Assembly: GCA_947504035.1 (NCBI GenBank)
Contig: CANNGA010000001.1
Span: forward strand, 186,001-250,000
DNA length: 64,000 bases
Source of the DNA: an uncultured Flavobacteriaceae bacterium
GTDB lineage: Bacteria > Bacteroidota > Bacteroidia > Flavobacteriales > Flavobacteriaceae
Direction of reading: 5' to 3'
Positions 37,393-45,666 of this stretch are shown here, piece by piece (positions within the stretch are counted from its first letter, which is position 1; each line of letters opens with the position of its first letter). Under the pieces are notes generated by a model. The model searched no databases. It was not told the DNA's origin and worked only from the letters and a program-made list of their open reading frames with translations. A program made the translations under genes and the position numbers.

Positions 37393-37876
37393 GTATTTCT
37401 CCTACCAGTTGTTGTATCTATAAGCTTTAAATATCCCTGCATTTTAATTTTAGAACCCTTATACAAGACCTAAAATTTTAGTATTAAAAATAAAGCAGGC
37501 TTAAATTTTTTAAAATTAATTATAGGTTTTAAACCTATAGTTTTTAGCCTTTTGTTTATGGATCTGTGAGTTGCTTTTTATGCTTTACAGTTATGTTAAT
37601 ATGTTTGTTATCAATAGTTTAAATTGTTTTTGTTATGCTGTGTTTCAGCCGTTTTAGTGTTTTGAAACGGGGAGTGTTGAAGGACGATCCTTAATTTTTT
37701 GAGATTTTTCATAAAAAAAACGACATCTCGTGATCTAAACACTAGTTTGTATACGTATATGGTATGCGGATGAAATTGTTATTTAAAACTAACGGTTAAG
37801 AATTAAACCTAAAATGTAAAAGGATTGCGGATTTTCCACAACAAAAAGCCACATTATAGTATTTACATTTGAGTGT

Positions 37877-37976
37877 CGACATATAAGATTAATTAATCCA
37901 TCGATTTTTTTTTGTTGATAATAACAATTTACAAGAGCCCTGTGGAACTGAGAGACCCACAGGGCTTATTTTTTTT
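37877..37976 (+). ncRNA. Repeated small RNA, copy 2
   Basis: -7 box TACATTTG at 37864-37871, GTTGATAATAACAATTTAC body, hairpin AGCCCTGTGG / CCACAGGGCT with loop AACTGAGAGAC and T run. The stem again differs with both strands changed together. It lies about 120 bp upstream of the Hcp gene; the rest of 37151-38094 is AT-rich spacer with no gene. Confidence 0.75.
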
Positions 37977-38094
37977 ATAGACCTATTGAAGAGGGCAAAT
38001 GTTTTGGGGCACCAACAGTTGTATTTAGATATATGAAATTAATAGATTTCGCATGTAAAACAGTTTAAGTTTATGACGTAAAATCATATATTTT

Positions 38095-38808
38095 ATGAGT
38101 ATAAAAATAGACCTCTATGTTGATGATAAAAAATACAAAGTGTTAGATTTTCATTTTGGTTTTTTTCAAGACTCAGATTATACAGGGCTTCCTGTAGCCA
38201 AAACCAATGCGTACCCGTTTCAATTCACCTTAGAAGCTACAAAGGACATCACATTTTTCGAATGGGCTGCCCACAGTACAATGCAAAAACGGCAGGTAAA
38301 AATAGTGTTTTCTCCTATAAATGGTATGGGCAAAAGCACCGTTATAGAACTGCTGGACGTAAATTGCTTAAGGTGCGATTTTTGTTATAGGTCTACAGGT
38401 AAGGCGCCTGCGTTAGAGCATATTGATTTGCACCCTGCCACTATTATACGAGATGGTCGTGTGCTTTTACAACGGCATTGGGCTGTAACAGACCCCGCAA
38501 TGCTTAAAATGGCTCCCGTACAACGCGTTACAGAAGATACAACGCCTAAAATTACAGCACATTATATCACAGATTTAGAAGGTATAGAGCGCGCTACTTA
38601 CGAGCGGGGCGCTAAAATTTACTGCGTTATAAAATCTCAAAATTTCGAGAACGAGACGGTAACGATCGATATGTCTAAATTTGATGTGCCTTTACTGTAC
38701 CAAGGGAAAAAGCTAGAGGACAATAGGATTAAAAATTATACGATTAGCACTAGCGAAGAAAAAATTCCGTTGCAAGTTATTCCAGAAGACTACGAAGATG
38801 AGCAGTAA
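38095..38808 (+). CDS. Type VI secretion Hcp (TssD) protein with C-terminal extension
   Basis: A 237-residue protein. Residues 1-130 follow the Bacteroidetes TssD pattern (an N-terminal beta strand pair with KIDLYVDDKKYKVLDF, FEWAAHSTMQKRQVKIVFSP, and the EHIDLHPATI end strand), the ring-forming tube protein of T6SS subtype iii. The remaining 107 residues form an extra beta-rich, Ig-like domain (ITAHYITDLEGIERATYERG). Such specialised Hcp proteins carry their own effector. No other T6SS structural gene is in the window, so this is an orphan effector cassette served by an apparatus elsewhere. The stop overlaps the next gene's start by 11 bp. Confidence 0.78.
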   Translation: MSIKIDLYVDDKKYKVLDFHFGFFQDSDYTGLPVAKTNAYPFQFTLEATKDITFFEWAAHSTMQKRQVKIVFSPINGMGKSTVIELLDVNCLRCDFCYRSTGKAPALEHIDLHPATIIRDGRVLLQRHWAVTDPAMLKMAPVQRVTEDTTPKITAHYITDLEGIERATYERGAKIYCVIKSQNFENETVTIDMSKFDVPLLYQGKKLEDNRIKNYTISTSEEKIPLQVIPEDYEDEQ

Positions 38809-39946
38809 ATATAAAGATGCATACGGCACCAATACCATTAGCATTAGTCATAAAGGGAAACAGGTGAGCCATGCCAACATGCAGGTACAACTTGGCGGTG
38901 GTGACGTTATAGACCAGCCTGTACAAACTAATATTACTTATACCGATGATGACGGCAAGGGCTTAACGCATATTAACCACCAAGCTATAGTTGTGGGCGA
39001 AAGGGTTGCGCAAATTAAGCGTTCCACTATGGCTAAAGTTACCGATAGAGGTACGGTTGTGCTAAGCCAGTTAAAATCGGAAATAGCGTCAAGGGGCGAA
39101 GATGTTTTTTTCTATGAGAATTTATTAGGAACATGGGAAGGAACTTTGGCAGATGCCAAACGTTTGTTTCCCAATGTAGATTTTTCAGAGCTAAAAGTCC
39201 CCGATAGTGTAGACCGTAGTCATCCAGAATTTGCAAACTATACTGCTGTAGCGCCAGACCAGCTCGTCTCTTGGAAACAAATAAGTAGTTATGATGCCCA
39301 AGACCACGGTGGCAAGCCTACCACTTGGGGAAAATGGGCAGACAGTTTACAAACAGGATTAGATATTGTTGGTCTTGTGCCTGCTTTTGGCGAAATTGCC
39401 GATATTGCCAATGGCTGTATTTCTCTAGCACGGGGCAATTATGCCGATGCCGCATTGAGTTTTGCCGCAGCAGTGCCCTTTGTAGGTGCTGCAGCCACCG
39501 CAGGAAAAATAGCTAAAAAGGTAAAAAAGGGTGTTGATAAGGCAAAGGGGCAAGAAGGGGTGTATGATCTTATTATTAAAAATGCGGACGATTTGGAACA
39601 GGCTTATGTGGGGCAATCAAAGAATATTGTTAAACGGCTTAAACAGCATTTCGGTAAAAGTGGTAAACTAGGACAAAAAACAGAAGAAGTCATTGGTGGG
39701 ATACTTCATAAAATGAAAGGTTCTACGAAGTTAGAGCGTGAAATTTATGAGCAGTTTATTATTAGAGAAAAGTATGATGGTATTGTAAAAGATAAGAGTA
39801 TTTTTAAAAAATTATTAAACAAAGTTAATCCTGTTGGAGGTAGGTTTAACTTAAAAACTCCAGAGGGGCTAGCACAATTTAACGAAAAAGCAATCGAAAT
39901 AGCTAAAAAATATAACCTACCAACCGAATTTATTAAAGATTTTTAA
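38798..39946 (+). CDS. T6SS polymorphic toxin: pre-toxin domain + GIY-YIG nuclease
   Basis: A 382-residue effector. Residues 1-175 are an unrecognised trafficking region. Residues about 182-245 are a pre-toxin (PT-TG-type) linker, TGLDIVGLVPAFGEIADIAN then ALSFAAAVPFVGAAA. The C-terminal toxin is a GIY-YIG nuclease: GVY at 254-256, YVG at 270-272, Arg280 in KRLKQH, a Glu near 315 in EREIYEQ and Asn344 in NKVNPVGG, so the active site looks intact. It would cleave DNA in a recipient cell. The gene overlaps Hcp by 11 bp and is followed 3 bp later by its presumed immunity gene. Confidence 0.85.
   Translation: MSSKYKDAYGTNTISISHKGKQVSHANMQVQLGGGDVIDQPVQTNITYTDDDGKGLTHINHQAIVVGERVAQIKRSTMAKVTDRGTVVLSQLKSEIASRGEDVFFYENLLGTWEGTLADAKRLFPNVDFSELKVPDSVDRSHPEFANYTAVAPDQLVSWKQISSYDAQDHGGKPTTWGKWADSLQTGLDIVGLVPAFGEIADIANGCISLARGNYADAALSFAAAVPFVGAAATAGKIAKKVKKGVDKAKGQEGVYDLIIKNADDLEQAYVGQSKNIVKRLKQHFGKSGKLGQKTEEVIGGILHKMKGSTKLEREIYEQFIIREKYDGIVKDKSIFKKLLNKVNPVGGRFNLKTPEGLAQFNEKAIEIAKKYNLPTEFIKDF
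39407..39583 (+). repeat. Pre-toxin direct repeat, copy A
   Basis: 177 bp coding for the end of the pre-toxin domain. It is repeated at 40844-41020 with three substitutions by my reading. Similarity drops sharply on both sides, so it marks the recombination boundary between toxin tips. Confidence 0.9.
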
Positions 39947-39949
39947 GGT

Positions 39950-40774
39950 ATGAGTGAATATATTACTGTAAGAGAAGGAGGGGATTTTGAGAAGGCTAGA
40001 AGATATTTCGATAACAATGATTGTTCAATTAAGTTTTCTCGGGAAATCAATAACAAAGACTTTTTAAGAAAATTTTTACACTATTTTAGCGATATAGAAA
40101 GTCTCTCTTTTTCAGCTTATGGAGATGGTGTTTCCTATGATTTTTTATATGAAATGAAAAATCTAAAGAATTTATATTTACATACTTTATATCCTATAAA
40201 TTTTGAAAAATTAAAGACTCTTAAAAGTTTGTCTTTATGGTGGAACAAGAAAATGATTTCTAATTTTGAACAACTAAAAAAAATAGAATCTTTTCATGTT
40301 ATAGAATTTGACGAACAAGACCTTACAAAACTAAGTGGTCTTACAAATCTAAAAAGTTTAAGTTTTGCAACTGCTAAAATCAAATCCTTAAAAGGCATAG
40401 AAACGCTCAAAAACCTGCAAAATTTATCATTAGGAGGAGTGCGAAGCCTTACAGATATTTCAGATATCACAGCGTTACAAAAGCTAGAACGACTAGAGTT
40501 TGATATCTGTTGGAAACTGAAGGATTTCAGTTCGGTTGGAGAACTAAAGGATCTTAAAGAACTGGAGTTGTTAGATTGTAAAAATTTAGAGAGTATCAAG
40601 TTTGTAAAAAACTTACCAAACTTAAAGCGGATTTCCACCTTAGGGACTACCATTATTAACGATTACGATACCACGCCAGCGGCACATGTGCCTGTGTTTT
40701 TTGGGAGTCAAAACAAAAAATACAACAAGCAATATCCAGAAAAGGAAATCCATAAGCCTTTAAAAGATTTATAG
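39950..40774 (+). CDS. LRR-like immunity protein for the GIY-YIG toxin
   Basis: A 274-residue cytoplasmic protein with about seven leucine-rich repeats of roughly 22 residues (LKNLYLHTL, LKSLSLWWN, LKSLSFATAKIKSL, LQNLSLGGVRSL, LERLEFDICWKL, LKELELLDCKNL), ending in a conserved tail with NDYDTTPAAHVPVFFG. Starting 3 bp after the toxin and with no signal peptide, it is the expected immunity protein. A second, frameshifted relative follows the orphan toxin and shares the tail (NDYDTTPAAHV, YPEKEIHKPL). LRR immunity proteins are known in other polymorphic toxin systems; binding to this nuclease is inferred. Confidence 0.75.
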   Translation: MSEYITVREGGDFEKARRYFDNNDCSIKFSREINNKDFLRKFLHYFSDIESLSFSAYGDGVSYDFLYEMKNLKNLYLHTLYPINFEKLKTLKSLSLWWNKKMISNFEQLKKIESFHVIEFDEQDLTKLSGLTNLKSLSFATAKIKSLKGIETLKNLQNLSLGGVRSLTDISDITALQKLERLEFDICWKLKDFSSVGELKDLKELELLDCKNLESIKFVKNLPNLKRISTLGTTIINDYDTTPAAHVPVFFGSQNKKYNKQYPEKEIHKPLKDL

Positions 40775-40843
40775 GTGTACTGCTGTAAAAAGTATGTCTA
40801 TTGCTTTTTGATTTTAGTCTTAAAAAAGTAATAAGGCTATATA

Positions 40844-41020
40844 GCCAATGGCTGTATTTCTCTAGCACGCGGCAATTATGCCGATGCCGCATTGAGTTTT
40901 GCCGCAGCAGTGCCCTTTGTAGGTACTGCAGCCACCGCAGGAAAAATAGCTAAAAAGGTAAAAAAGGGTGTTGATAAGGTAAAGGGGCAAGAAGGGGTGT
41001 ATGATCTTATTATTAAAAAT
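40844..41020 (+). repeat. Pre-toxin direct repeat, copy B
   Basis: Second copy of the 177-bp pre-toxin segment. It begins abruptly in non-coding DNA 70 bp after the first immunity gene and runs directly into the orphan toxin tip. Confidence 0.9.
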
Positions 41021-41364
41021 AGTGAAGATATAAAAGGGTATATTGGCCAGTCTAAAAATCTAGTTGATAGAATAAATAAGCATTTTGGGAAAAAGGGAAG
41101 TTAAAGGAGTTTGTAAAGATAGGGGGTGAAATTTTATATAAAATGCCTGGCTCTACTAAAAAACAGCGAGAGATTTATGAGCAATATGTTATCTTAAAGA
41201 AATATGGTGAAAATTGGAAAGACCCTGTGTTAAAAAAATTAATAAACAAAGTTAATCCTGTTGGCGGTAGGTTTGACCTGAAATCAGAAAAGGGACTAGA
41301 CGAATTTTATAAATATGTAGAAGAAAAAATATTTACTAAGTGGGATTTGCCAAAAGAATTTTAG
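40844..41364 (+). pseudogene. Orphan GIY-YIG toxin tip, frameshifted
   Basis: A displaced C-terminal toxin module without secretion or N-terminal parts and with no start codon of its own. It reads through the pre-toxin repeat into GVYDLIIKN, YIGQSKNLVDRINKHFG and then stops at 41102-41104. The same protein continues in another frame from KLKEFVKIGGEILYKMPGST to QREIYEQY and NKVNPVGGRF, ending at 41364. One base is missing near the AAAAAGGG run at about 41091-41098. The nuclease differs clearly from the upstream one after the shared repeat, so it represents an alternative toxin specificity, now broken or awaiting recombination. Confidence 0.85.
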
Positions 41365-41380
41365 AAATAAAATATAGATT

Positions 41381-42222
41381 GTGAGAATAGTAGATTTGGG
41401 TTTTGGAAAAAAAAGAATGGTTATTGAATACGATTCTAATATTGAAGAGGCTTCAAAATTATATAATGCAGATAAATTTGATTTAAGTTTAGAAGGGAAA
41501 GTTGATAATCTTTTTTTGAATAAATTTTCTTGTTTTTTTAAAGAAATTGAGTGTTTTTCTACTTCTGCAAGAGGCAATTTTGAAGTTAACGAATATTTAT
41601 ACCGATTAAAAAAAATGAAATCTTTGAGTATAAATCTTTTTCAAAAGGAAATAGATTTATCAAAACTTCCTTTATTAAAGTTTTTAGGCATTTCGTATGA
41701 AAAAAATACATAAAAAACCTCTGCTCTCAAACCTCATTACAAACACTATCTGTATCTGATTATACCGAGAAAGACATGACGGCTTTAAGTTGTCTAAGCT
41801 CAATTAAAGAATTTAGGACGGTAGGAGGAAAAATGAAATCCTTAGAGGGAATTCAGCATCTTACCAATCTTGAAAAGTTAGAAATTAGCGCACACCGCTC
41901 TTTAACCGATATAAGCCAAATAGTAGCACTACAAAATCTTAAGTATTTAGAGATTAATACGTGTTGGAAAATGGCAGATTTTAGTCCTATTGGAAAACTT
42001 AAAAGTCTAAGAACATTGAGAATTATTGATTGTAAAAATTTAGAAAGTATCAAGTTTGTAAAAGAACTATCAAATTTAGAATTTCTTTCCACCTTAGGCA
42101 CTACCGTTATTAACGATTACGACACCACACCTGCGGCACATGTGCTTGTATTTTTTGGGAGCCTGTATAAAAAATACAATGTGCAGTACCCCGAAAAGGA
42201 AATCCACAAACCTTTAGAATAG
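41381..42222 (+). pseudogene. Second LRR-like immunity gene, frameshifted
   Basis: Relative of the upstream immunity gene. The first part (GTG start at 41381, 110 codons) ends at a TAA at about 41711-41713. The protein continues in the next frame as KKYIKNLCSQTSLQTLSVSD and on through LRR units LEKLEISAHRSL, LKYLEINTCWKM, LRTLRIIDCKNL to the shared tail VINDYDTTPAAHVLVFFG, ending at 42222. The frame change falls in a seven-A run at 41700-41706, typical of slippage or a sequencing error. It follows the orphan toxin tip by 16 bp and is its matching immunity partner. Confidence 0.82.
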
Positions 42223-42352
42223 TTGTAAGATTTGTTATTAAGTGATTGTTTTTGAGTGTGATATGGTTAAAATTAATTAAAAATTATGATATATAATAAA
42301 TTTACGGTTTTCCCGCAGTAGAAAGTCTATATTATCACTTACCTTTAATGTG

Positions 42353-42455
42353 TCAGCAAGTTGAAAAATTGATCCCTCGATTTTTTGTTGGTAATAGCAA
42401 TTTACAATTTATAAACCCTATGGAGGTGAGAGACCCATAGGGTTTCTTCTTTTTT
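42353..42455 (+). ncRNA. Repeated small RNA, copy 3
   Basis: -7 box TACCTTTA at 42340-42347 (last base off consensus), body with TTGATCCCTCGATTTTTTG and GTTGGTAATAGCAATTTAC, hairpin AAACCCTATGG / CCATAGGGTTT with loop AGGTGAGAGAC, T run to 42455. First unit after the toxin cassette, 131 bp past the broken immunity gene. Confidence 0.78.
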
Positions 42456-42734
42456 ATAAATACAAGGTTATCCGTGTCGTTGTAAAGGTGTTTGAATAAC
42501 TGTAATGTCTTACTGTTACCATATACGCTATAAAACCGCAGACGAATACCAAGTATATGCTGCGACAATCGCGGTTAACCAATCCTTTAGACTTGTTTTT
42601 TAATGCTATTTTAAGGCCTAAGGTTCTATTTTTGGTCGTGTTTATAACGGATTAAGATACATGAATAAAAACACGTAAAGCTAATACGGTTTTTCCATAG
42701 CATAAAGTCTTAGATATAAATTATCTTTGAAGTA

Positions 42735-42838
42735 TCAACAAGGTAGATAGATTGATTACTTACTTTAGTAGTGTTGATAATAGCAATTCACAAATTATAC
42801 CCTATGGAGGTGAGAGACCCATAGGGTTTCTTCTTTTT
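42735..42838 (+). ncRNA. Repeated small RNA, copy 4
   Basis: -7 box TATCTTTG at 42722-42729. The 5' half has drifted (ATTGATTACTTACTTTAG) while GTTGATAATAGCAATTCAC and the hairpin ACCCTATGG / CCATAGGGT with loop AGGTGAGAGAC are kept. Confidence 0.78.
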
Positions 42839-43077
42839 AAAGCTTTTGGACTTTGTATGTACCTAATTTCGATGTATCTTTTAAAATTAGAAATATGAGT
42901 AGAGGGGGTATGCTGCCATAGGTGAAGTCTTATTGATACATGCTGTTATTTTGTAGCAGTGTCTCATGGTCAATTGGTAGTCTGTAGATAAAATAAGGCG
43001 TAATTTTTTAAAAACACGTATTGTAGTTACGGTTTTACCACAGCAAATAGTCTTGTATGAAGCGTATCTTTGAATAG

Positions 43078-43178
43078 TCAGCAGATATAAAATTGATCCC
43101 TCGATTTTTTGTTGGTAATAGCAATTTACAATTTACAAACCCTATGGAGGTGAGAGACCCATAGGGTTTCTTCTTTTT
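43078..43178 (+). ncRNA. Repeated small RNA, copy 5
   Basis: -7 box TATCTTTG at 43065-43072, body and hairpin as in copy 3, T run ending about 43178. Confidence 0.8.
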
Positions 43179-43412
43179 AAAGCTTTTGGATTTGATTCCT
43201 AATTTCGATGTATCCTTTAAAATTAGAAGTAAGAGTAGAGAGGTATGCTGCCATAGGCGAAGTCTTATTGATACATGCTGTTATTTTGTAGCAGTGTCTC
43301 GTGGTCAATTGGTAGTCTGTAGATAAAATAAGGCGTAATTTTTTAAAAACACGTATTGTAGTTACGGTTTTACCACAGCAAATAGTCTTGTATTAAGTGT
43401 ATCTTTGAATAG

Positions 43413-43514
43413 TCAGCAGATATAAAATTGATCCCTCGATTTTTTGTTGGTAATAGCAATTTACAATTTATAAACCCTATGGAGGTGAGAGACCCATAGG
43501 GTTTCTTCTTTTTT
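43413..43514 (+). ncRNA. Repeated small RNA, copy 6
   Basis: -7 box TATCTTTG at 43400-43407. Transcript nearly identical to copy 5; the upstream spacer is also shared with copy 5. Confidence 0.8.
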
Positions 43515-43741
43515 GTACCCAGTGAGGTGTTGCTTTTCTTGTTTTAGCAGTTTAACTGTTTAAAAACTTCTACAAAGTATGTAGTATGTGATGTATAATG
43601 CTGATATTAAGAACTATAAATGTTATAGGGCATAGTGTGTGCAAACTGTAATGCGTAGGGTCTTGTTTTTTCTTGAAACACGTAAAAGAACTGAGGTTAA
43701 ACCACAGCAAATAGTTTAGTATGGAGTGTATCTTTGTAGAG

Positions 43742-43841
43742 TCAGCAATATAAAATTGATCCTTTTGATTTTTTGTTGGTAATAGCAATTTACAATTTAT
43801 ACCCTATGGAGGTGAGAGACCCATAGGGTTTCTTCTTTTTT
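43742..43841 (+). ncRNA. Repeated small RNA, copy 7
   Basis: -7 box TATCTTTG at 43729-43736. The 5' stem-loop reads AATTGATCCTTTTGATTTT instead of AATTGATCCCTCGATTTT, still able to pair with wobble. Hairpin ACCCTATGG / CCATAGGGT. Confidence 0.8.
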
Positions 43842-44070
43842 GTGCCCAATGCTTCTGTTGCTTTTCTTGTTTCAGCAGTTTAACTGTTTATAAAACTTCT
43901 ACAAAGTATGTAGTATATGATGTATAATGCTGATATTAAAAACTATAAATGGTATAGGGTATAGTGTATGCAAACCGTAATGCGTAGGATCTTGTTTTTT
44001 CTTGAAACACGTAAAAGAACTGAGGTTAAACCACAGCAAATAGTTTAGTATGGAGTGTATCTTTGTAGAG

Positions 44071-44170
44071 TCAGCAATATAAAATTGATCCTTTTGATTT
44101 TTTGTTGGTAATAGCAATTTACAATTTATACCCTATGGAGGTGAGAGACCCATAGGGTTTCTTCTTTTTT
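44071..44170 (+). ncRNA. Repeated small RNA, copy 8
   Basis: -7 box TATCTTTG at 44058-44065. Transcript as in copy 7 base for base over the part I compared. Confidence 0.8.
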
Positions 44171-44398
44171 GTGCCCAGTGAGGTGTTGCTTTTCTTGTTT
44201 TAGCAGTTTAACTGTTTATAAAACTTCTACAAAGCATGTAGTATGTGATGTATAATGCTGATATTAAAAACTATAAACGGTATAGGGTATAGTGTGGGCA
44301 AACGGCAATACGTAGGGTCTTGTTTTTTCTTGAAACACGTAAAAGAACTGAGGTTAAACCACAGCAAATAGTTTAGTATGGAGTGTATCTTTGAATAG

Positions 44399-44498
44399 TC
44401 AGCAATATAAAATTGATCCTTTTGATTTTTTGTTGGTAATAGCAATTTACAATTTATACCCTATGGAGGTGAGAGACCCATAGGGTTTCTTCTTTTTT
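44399..44498 (+). ncRNA. Repeated small RNA, copy 9
   Basis: -7 box TATCTTTG at 44386-44393. Transcript as in copies 7 and 8; preceded by the imperfect dyad CTGAGGTTAAACCACAG. Confidence 0.8.
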
Positions 44499-44666
44499 GT
44501 GCCCAATGCTTCTGTTGCTTTTCTTGTTTCAGTAGTTTAACTGTTTATAAAGCATTTAATAAGTGTTGTATAGTGCTGTTATTAAAAACTATAGAAGTTA
44601 TAGGGTTTAGTGTAGGTAAACCGTAATGTGTAAGGTCTTATTTTTTTCTTGAAACACGTAAAAAAA

Positions 44667-44683
44667 CTGCGGTTTAACCGCAG
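44667..44683 (+). promoter_or_regulatory. Palindrome upstream of sRNA copy 10
   Basis: CTGCGGTT-T-AACCGCAG, a perfect dyad with 8-bp arms, ends 21 bp before the -7 box of copy 10. Related but imperfect forms occupy the same place in copies 7, 8, 9 and 11 (CTGAGGTTAAACCACAG, CTGCGGTTTAACCACAG), and a shorter CCrCAGCAAA remnant in copies 3, 5, 6 and 13. It is a plausible operator or activator site for the family. Confidence 0.55.
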
Positions 44684-44717
44684 CAAACAGTTTAGTATGA
44701 AGTGTATCTTTGTGTAG

Positions 44718-44818
44718 TCAGCAATACAAAATTGATCCCTCGATTTTTTGTTGGTAATAGCAATTTACAATTTACAAACCCTATGGAGGTGAGAGACCCA
44801 TAGGGTTTCTTCTTTTTT
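44718..44818 (+). ncRNA. Repeated small RNA, copy 10
   Basis: -7 box TATCTTTG at 44705-44712, body with AATTGATCCCTCGATTTT, hairpin AAACCCTATGG / CCATAGGGTTT, T run to 44818. Carries the perfect upstream dyad. Confidence 0.8.
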
Positions 44819-45038
44819 GTGCTCAATGCCTATGTTGCTTTTCTTGTATCAGTAGTTTAACTGTTTATGAAGCATTTAATAAGTGTTATATAGTGCTGTT
44901 ATTAAAAACTATAGAAGTTATAGGGCTTAGTGTAGGTAAACCGTAATGCGTAAGGTCTTATTTTTTTCTTGAAACACGTAAAAAAAACTGCGGTTTAACC
45001 ACAGCAAACAGTTTAGTATGAAGTGTATCTTTGTGTAG

Positions 45039-45138
45039 TCAGCAATACAAAATTGATCCCTCGATTTTTTGTTGGTAATAGCAATTTACAATTTACAAAC
45101 CCTATGGAGGTGAGAGATCCATAGGGTTTCTTCTTTTT
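45039..45138 (+). ncRNA. Repeated small RNA, copy 11
   Basis: -7 box TATCTTTG at 45026-45033. One change in the loop (TGAGAGATC instead of TGAGAGACC); stem unchanged. Confidence 0.8.
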
Positions 45139-45353
45139 GTGCCGAATGCCTATGTTGCTTTTCTTGTATCAGTAGTTTAACGGTAGCTAGCTCCTATATA
45201 TAATAGAAAAACACCAATTGCGGTACGGATAATTACAACTTAAAAAGAGTGTTACAGCGCTATTTTTCGTATTGATACACTAAAGTATAAAACGTAAAAA
45301 AAATAAGGTTTCCCCACAAGATGTTAAACCTTAAAGGTACTATCTTTGATAGT

Positions 45354-45446
45354 GTAATATATTGATTTTCAGAAATGTTGTTGCGAATAGCAATTTACGA
45401 TTTATAACCCTATGGAAGTGAGAGACCCATAGGGTTTCTTCATTTT
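45354..45446 (+). ncRNA. Repeated small RNA, copy 12
   Basis: -7 box TATCTTTG at 45341-45348. The 5' part has diverged (ATTGATTTTCAGAAATG), the block GTTGCGAATAGCAATTTAC is kept, and the hairpin AACCCTATGG / CCATAGGGTT has loop AAGTGAGAGAC. Confidence 0.75.
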
Positions 45447-45666
45447 AAAAATGCATGTAATACGAAGTGCTGTTTTACAGTGTAATATGTTAAAGTCTTA
45501 AAAGAGGTATTTTGATTTTAAGTTTTTTAAGGTACTGTAAATTAGTACATTATTGCTGTTTCTGATGGGGATTTAGGTGAGGAGGCCGAGATTTGGGTGA
45601 AAAACGTAGAAAAAATAAGGTTTTTCCGCAGCAAACAAAGCTTTATGAGATCGTACCTTTGAACTG

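Noticed and set aside
42418-42441. Mini frame ATG-GAG-GTG-AGA-GAC-CCA-TAG inside the hairpin
   Set aside because: Present in the CCCTATGG copies but the ATG is lost in copies 1 and 2, while the stem pairing is kept. Structure, not coding, is conserved.
43570-44445. Three near-identical 72-codon minus-strand frames in the sRNA array
   Set aside because: They run antisense through the conserved RNA units, end inside spacers, are broken in other copies, and have no promoter or protein-like family match. They exist because the DNA repeats.
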